A stretch of 64,000 nt of DNA from Colwellia sp. 1_MG-2023. GTDB taxonomy: Bacteria; Pseudomonadota; Gammaproteobacteria; Enterobacterales; Alteromonadaceae. The notes beneath the pieces were generated by a model, which saw only the letters and a list, made by a program, of their open reading frames with translations, was not told the origin of the DNA and searched no databases. The stretch spans positions 1 through 64,000 of the forward strand of contig NZ_JAUOPE010000014.1 in the NCBI RefSeq assembly GCF_030546755.1. The letters are read 5' to 3'. Each line of letters starts with the position of its first letter. Positions within the stretch are counted from its first letter, which is position 1. Shown in pieces: positions 60,375 through 64,000 of the stretch. A program made the position numbers and the translations under genes.

Positions 60375-61997
60375 ATGATAAAGAAGAATCAATATCAATC
60401 AGCCCATGAACAGTTAGTTGATATTTGTGTACAACTTAATGGCGAAAAAGATACACATTTGCTGCTTGAGAAAATTTTATTAGCAGCTATTGATGTGTCT
60501 AATGCTGATGCGGGTACTATTTATCTAGTTAATGGTAATGAAACATTAGAGTTTCAAACGGTGATAAATAACACGCTAGGATTACATTTAGGCGGTAGTT
60601 CTAATAATCCTGTCAATTTTGCTGGTATCCCGTTAATGATAGATGGTAAGCCCAATTCTTCCGCTATGGTGGTCAATGCAGTAACTAGTGGTAAGGTTAT
60701 TAATATTGCCGACGTGTACGATACCTTACCGTTTGATTTTAGTGCTGCAAGAAAAATGGATAAAGAAACTGGCTATCGCACTCAATCGATGCTGACGTTT
60801 CCATTAAAAGACCATGCCAATGAAATTGTTGGTGTTATTCAGTTAATTAACGCACAAAATGAAGATGGTATCGTGCCATTTTCAGAAGAGATTGAACACC
60901 AATGCCTTTCATTTGCTTCGGTTGGCGCGATTGCCTTAACAAATAAATCATTAGTAGAAAATCTAGAAGATCTCTTCCAATCCTTTATCCAAACGCTTGC
61001 CAGAGTCATTGATGAAAAATCGCCACATACTGGGGAGCATTGTAAACGAGTTCCTGAATTAACCTTAATGTTTGCTAAAGCCGTACATGAAGAAACCGTA
61101 GGTCCACTGGCATCGGTAAGGTTTTCTGAAAATGAAATGTATCAGCTTGGTATTGCGGGCTGGCTTCATGATTGTGGAAAAGTGGCGACACCCGATCATG
61201 TCATTGATAAATCAACGAAACTGCAGGCGATATTTGATCGAATTGATTATGTTTTGGCAAAGCTTGAAATTGTTAGCCGTGACATTGATATCAAATATCA
61301 ACAACAAATGATTACTGCTTTGAAAGAAGGTAATGCTGAGCTATTAAAGGCATTAGAACAAGCACAAACCTCAGAGCAAGAACAACTTAATAGTGATCGA
61401 GAATTTTTACAGAGGGTCAACATTGGCGGCGAATTTTTACACGATGAAGATGAAGCGCGGATTTTAACAATTGCAAAGCAATATAATATTCGTATTAACG
61501 GCGTTCTACAGCCGTTATTAACTGAAGATGAAAGTTATAATTTGCGTATTAAACGTGGCACATTAAATACCGAAGAACGTTTAGTTATTCAACGACATAT
61601 GGATGTAACCCTTGATATTTTAGAAGGCTTGCCATTTCCAAAACATATGCAAAATGTTGCTGAATATGCACTAGGTCATCATGAAACCATGGATGGCAAA
61701 GGTTACCCTAGAGGTTTAACCAAAGAGCAATTATCGGTTCCGGCAAGAATAATGGCGTTAGCCGATATCTTTGAGGCACTTTCTTCAGCAGATAGACCTT
61801 ATAAGAAAGCGAAACAAGTGAGCGAATGTTTAACTATTATGGGAAATATGGTGAAAAGAAATTGTTTAGATCCTGATTTATTCGATATCTTTGTTCATTC
61901 AAAAGTGTATGAAACCTATATCAATAAGTTTTCATCTCCTGAGCAAATAGATGACTTTGATCTTGCTGATATTCCTGGCTTAAGTCGTTTAGAATAA
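60375..61997 (+). CDS. GAF / HD-GYP domain protein
   Basis: 540 aa cytosolic: GAF ligand domain (about 20-195), then an HD-type phosphohydrolase with HTGEHCKRV (about 222-230), AGWLHDCGKVA (HD pair near 262-265), a long helical insert (about 290-400), HHETMDGKGYPRGL and ADIFEAL near the end. The HHE-x-DGKGYP motif marks an HD-GYP protein, a class that degrades c-di-GMP (some act on cGAMP). With the cyclase just upstream, cAMP and c-di-GMP pathways may be linked through one operon. A terminator follows after 107 bases. Confidence 0.92.
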   Translation: MIKKNQYQSAHEQLVDICVQLNGEKDTHLLLEKILLAAIDVSNADAGTIYLVNGNETLEFQTVINNTLGLHLGGSSNNPVNFAGIPLMIDGKPNSSAMVVNAVTSGKVINIADVYDTLPFDFSAARKMDKETGYRTQSMLTFPLKDHANEIVGVIQLINAQNEDGIVPFSEEIEHQCLSFASVGAIALTNKSLVENLEDLFQSFIQTLARVIDEKSPHTGEHCKRVPELTLMFAKAVHEETVGPLASVRFSENEMYQLGIAGWLHDCGKVATPDHVIDKSTKLQAIFDRIDYVLAKLEIVSRDIDIKYQQQMITALKEGNAELLKALEQAQTSEQEQLNSDREFLQRVNIGGEFLHDEDEARILTIAKQYNIRINGVLQPLLTEDESYNLRIKRGTLNTEERLVIQRHMDVTLDILEGLPFPKHMQNVAEYALGHHETMDGKGYPRGLTKEQLSVPARIMALADIFEALSSADRPYKKAKQVSECLTIMGNMVKRNCLDPDLFDIFVHSKVYETYINKFSSPEQIDDFDLADIPGLSRLE

Positions 61998-62055
61998 CTG
62001 TCTATCTGTAAGTGGAAGTGTAACTGTAACTGCTTGATAAATTAATTTAGATTCA

Positions 62056-62090
62056 GTTCTTAGGTCTCAGGTCTCAGTTCTGAGTTCTGA
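62056..62090 (+). repeat. Five heptanucleotide tandem repeats
   Basis: Five 7-base units in line: GTTCTTA, GGTCTCA, GGTCTCA, GTTCTGA, GTTCTGA. It sits between the HD-GYP stop and its terminator. The units are partly self-complementary (CTCAG with CTGAG). Confidence 0.7.
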
Positions 62091-62104
62091 GTTTAAGTGA
62101 ATCA

Positions 62105-62135
62105 AAAAATGCCAGTAACTTTACTGGCATTTTTA
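62105..62135 (+). terminator. Intrinsic terminator after the HD-GYP gene
   Basis: ATGCCAGTAA (62109-62118) pairs with TTACTGGCAT (62121-62130), flanked by an A-tract before and TTTTAT after. It closes the operon that includes the cyclase and HD-GYP genes. Confidence 0.9.
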
Positions 62136-62334
62136 TGGTTTTATCGATTTAACAATCAGTTAGCTATTTTTTGTTGCTAAGGCCCAATATGCATCGCATC
62201 GCCTGCGTTAACGCCAATGGTTTTATTAATCTCATCAAACGAATAATTCGTTAATGAATGTTGGTTTGTGATATGCTTTTGCAATTAAAAATTTGTATTA
62301 AAAACACAACGTTAATAAAGTAAAAGATTACTCA

Positions 62335-63570
62335 ATGTTTCATCCTGTTAGTTTTTTTATTGGTCTTCGTTATAGTAGAAGCAGAAATCCTTCTGGTTTC
62401 GTTTCCTTTATTACCTTTTTTTCAATTATTGGTATTTTACTTGGCGTTGCAGCACTTATCACGGTTGTTTCGGTGATGAATGGTTTTGAAGGCGAACTTA
62501 AAAAACGAATTTTAGGTATAGTGCCCCATGTTATTGTTAGTGATAAACAAGATAATCAGCCCATTAAGCAATGGCAAACCGTTAAACAGCAACTGTCAAT
62601 CCTTCCTCATGTTGAACGTGTCACCCCTATTATTGAAAATGAAGCGTTAGTTTTATCGAATAGCACATTACAAGGTGTGAAAGTACAAGGTGTTTTTCCT
62701 AAGCAAGAAAATCAAAACCTTGTTAGTCAAAGTATGATTACTGGCGATTTTTTATCGTTAGAAAAATCCCCTTATTCTGTGGTAATTGGTCAAGCTTTAG
62801 CGCGTAAGTTAGGCGTAGTTTTTGGCGATAAAATAAGGGTTGTTTTACCGAATAAAACCACGTTTACTCCCATGGGGCGCATTCCTGTGCAACGCACCTT
62901 TACTGTAGTTGGCTTGTTTAATATCGGCTCACAAGTGGATGATAGTGTGGTATATGTCCATGGCCGTGATTTGGCGAAATTATTACGAAAGAAAGCTGAT
63001 GAAATCAGCCAGTTAAGGTTATATTTAGATGATGCGTTTCGGGCGAAACAAGTGGTCAATAATATTCCCCCTTCGTTAAGTCAGTTTAATTTCACAATCT
63101 GGAATGAGAGCCAAGGGGTGTTATTTTCTGCCGTTAAAATGGAGAAAAATATGATGTGGTTGATGTTAAGTTTAATCATCGCTGTGGCTGCATTTAATAT
63201 TGTTTCTGCGTTAGTGATGGTGGTCATTGATAAACAAGGTGAAATTGCAATATTACAAACCTTTGGCATGAACAGAGCTGGCATCGTCAAAATATTTATC
63301 AGTCAAGGGGTTATCAATGGAGTCTGGGGTGTTGCCTTAGGTACGATAGCGGGAGTCTTCATCACCTTGAATTTAAATACCTTACTATCGTTTCTAGATA
63401 TGAATGTGTTAGGGGCGGGGTATACTTCACAAGCATTACCCGTAGATTTACAAGTTAATCATGTCATTATTATTGCTTGTTCAGCATTGTTAATGAGTTT
63501 TTTAGCGACTTTATATCCGGCGTTTCGAGCGTCAAATACTCAACCTGCCGAGGTACTTCGTAATGAGTAA
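62335..63570 (+). CDS. lolC: Lipoprotein-releasing ABC transporter permease (LolC/LolE family)
   Basis: 411 aa inner-membrane permease with one N-terminal helix (about 22-45), a periplasmic domain (about 46-265) and three C-terminal helices (about 270-295, 315-345, 375-398), the FtsX/MacB type plan. The N-terminal FIGLRYSRSRNPSGFVSFITFFSIIGI is typical of LolC. It extracts outer-membrane-bound lipoproteins for LolA. lolD overlaps its end by 8 bases. The lipoproteins in this window, including the giant surface one, would use this route first. Confidence 0.93.
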   Translation: MFHPVSFFIGLRYSRSRNPSGFVSFITFFSIIGILLGVAALITVVSVMNGFEGELKKRILGIVPHVIVSDKQDNQPIKQWQTVKQQLSILPHVERVTPIIENEALVLSNSTLQGVKVQGVFPKQENQNLVSQSMITGDFLSLEKSPYSVVIGQALARKLGVVFGDKIRVVLPNKTTFTPMGRIPVQRTFTVVGLFNIGSQVDDSVVYVHGRDLAKLLRKKADEISQLRLYLDDAFRAKQVVNNIPPSLSQFNFTIWNESQGVLFSAVKMEKNMMWLMLSLIIAVAAFNIVSALVMVVIDKQGEIAILQTFGMNRAGIVKIFISQGVINGVWGVALGTIAGVFITLNLNTLLSFLDMNVLGAGYTSQALPVDLQVNHVIIIACSALLMSFLATLYPAFRASNTQPAEVLRNE

Positions 63571-64000
63571 TGGTTTACATTGTAATCAATTAAGAAAATC
63601 CTATTTCCAAGGGAAAGTAGAAACACCTGTTTTACATGGTCTTGATTTAACGGTTAAAAAAGGTGAATTACTGGCAATTGTAGGCAGTTCAGGTTGTGGT
63701 AAAAGTACCTTTTTACATTTAGCGGGAGGTTTAGATACTCCTACCTCTGGTGAGGTATTTATTAATGATATTAATATTCACCAGCTTTCGGATAAAGAAA
63801 AAGCGGCTTTTCGCAATCAGCATATTGGCTTTATTTATCAGTTTCATCATTTAATGATGGAGTTTTCTGCCCTTGAAAATGTCGCTATGCCTTTATTAAT
63901 TAGAGGAGATAGTGTTAAAACCGCACAAGCTTTAGCGAACACTATGTTGGAAAAAGTTGGCTTGGCGCATCGTAGTCATCATCGTCCTGCTGAATTATCT
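63563..64000 (+). CDS. lolD: Lipoprotein-releasing ABC transporter ATPase LolD (partial)
   Basis: Only the first 146 codons are inside the window; the gene runs off the right edge. Walker A GSSGCGKST (residues about 42-50) is present, and the Q-loop region FIYQFHHLM follows, which fits LolD. The ATG overlaps the lolC stop by 8 bases, so translation is coupled. The signature and Walker B motifs lie outside. Confidence 0.93.
   Translation, partial: MSNGLHCNQLRKSYFQGKVETPVLHGLDLTVKKGELLAIVGSSGCGKSTFLHLAGGLDTPTSGEVFINDINIHQLSDKEKAAFRNQHIGFIYQFHHLMMEFSALENVAMPLLIRGDSVKTAQALANTMLEKVGLAHRSHHRPAELS

Overview
The window is an AT-rich chromosomal segment from a marine gammaproteobacterium, most likely of the Colwellia/Thalassotalea/Alteromonas group. 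That placement is inferred from the style of the genes: nadA beside a tRNA-Ser(GGA) with encoded CCA, CcoG, LolC/LolD, many Gly/Ser-rich lipoproteins, TonB-dependent receptors with glycosidases, and many c-di-GMP/cAMP signalling genes. No species can be assigned from the sequence alone.

Left part (1-30000). It opens with a tandem array of tRNA 3'-end copies; two of the three are split in the T-loop by an identical 70-bp palindromic element. nadA and tRNA-Ser(GGA) follow. From about 2 to 29 kb the content is mosaic: two paralogous membrane proteins 18 kb apart; a DJ-1/PfpI-like protein coupled to a retropepsin-like PDZ lipoprotein; an orphan OmpR-type regulator; decayed IS481-like and IS3-like elements; ccoG diverging from a MocR-type regulator; an operon with overlapping genes (atypical SDR, chemotaxis receptor, thioredoxin-like protein, MHYT-GGDEF-EAL protein); a two-component system; and a set of serine hydrolases and S41 peptidases. 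A degenerate 25-bp copy of the tRNA-Ser 3' end lies at 29918-29942, so the 28 kb in between may be an old, worn integrated island.

Middle part (30000-42500). A PLP lyase of the Cys/Met family is coupled to an NhaC/MetT-type transporter. A glycan-use locus follows (GH97, a six-hairpin glycosidase-like lipoprotein, an AraC regulator, a divergent TonB receptor). A TetR regulator sits beside an MlaC-like protein, with matching operator-like sites before both genes.

Right part (42700-64000). An unrecognised 787-aa protein is followed by the first candidate new system (45320-47172): a small secreted protein of three 37-residue repeats, a hairpin, a small secreted Cys protein and a CsgG-like protein. 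This resembles a curli/holdfast-anchor type fibre system. After an M24 peptidase and a gamma-glutamyltransferase comes the second candidate system (51195-61997): a Slam-like TPR/beta-barrel protein, a FecR-domain protein, a 1152-aa lipoprotein with nine tandem-95 repeats, a metallo-beta-lactamase-fold enzyme overlapping a CHASE2 adenylyl cyclase, and a GAF/HD-GYP protein. It reads as export of a giant surface lipoprotein linked to cyclic-nucleotide signalling. The window closes with lolC and the start of lolD, cut by the right edge.
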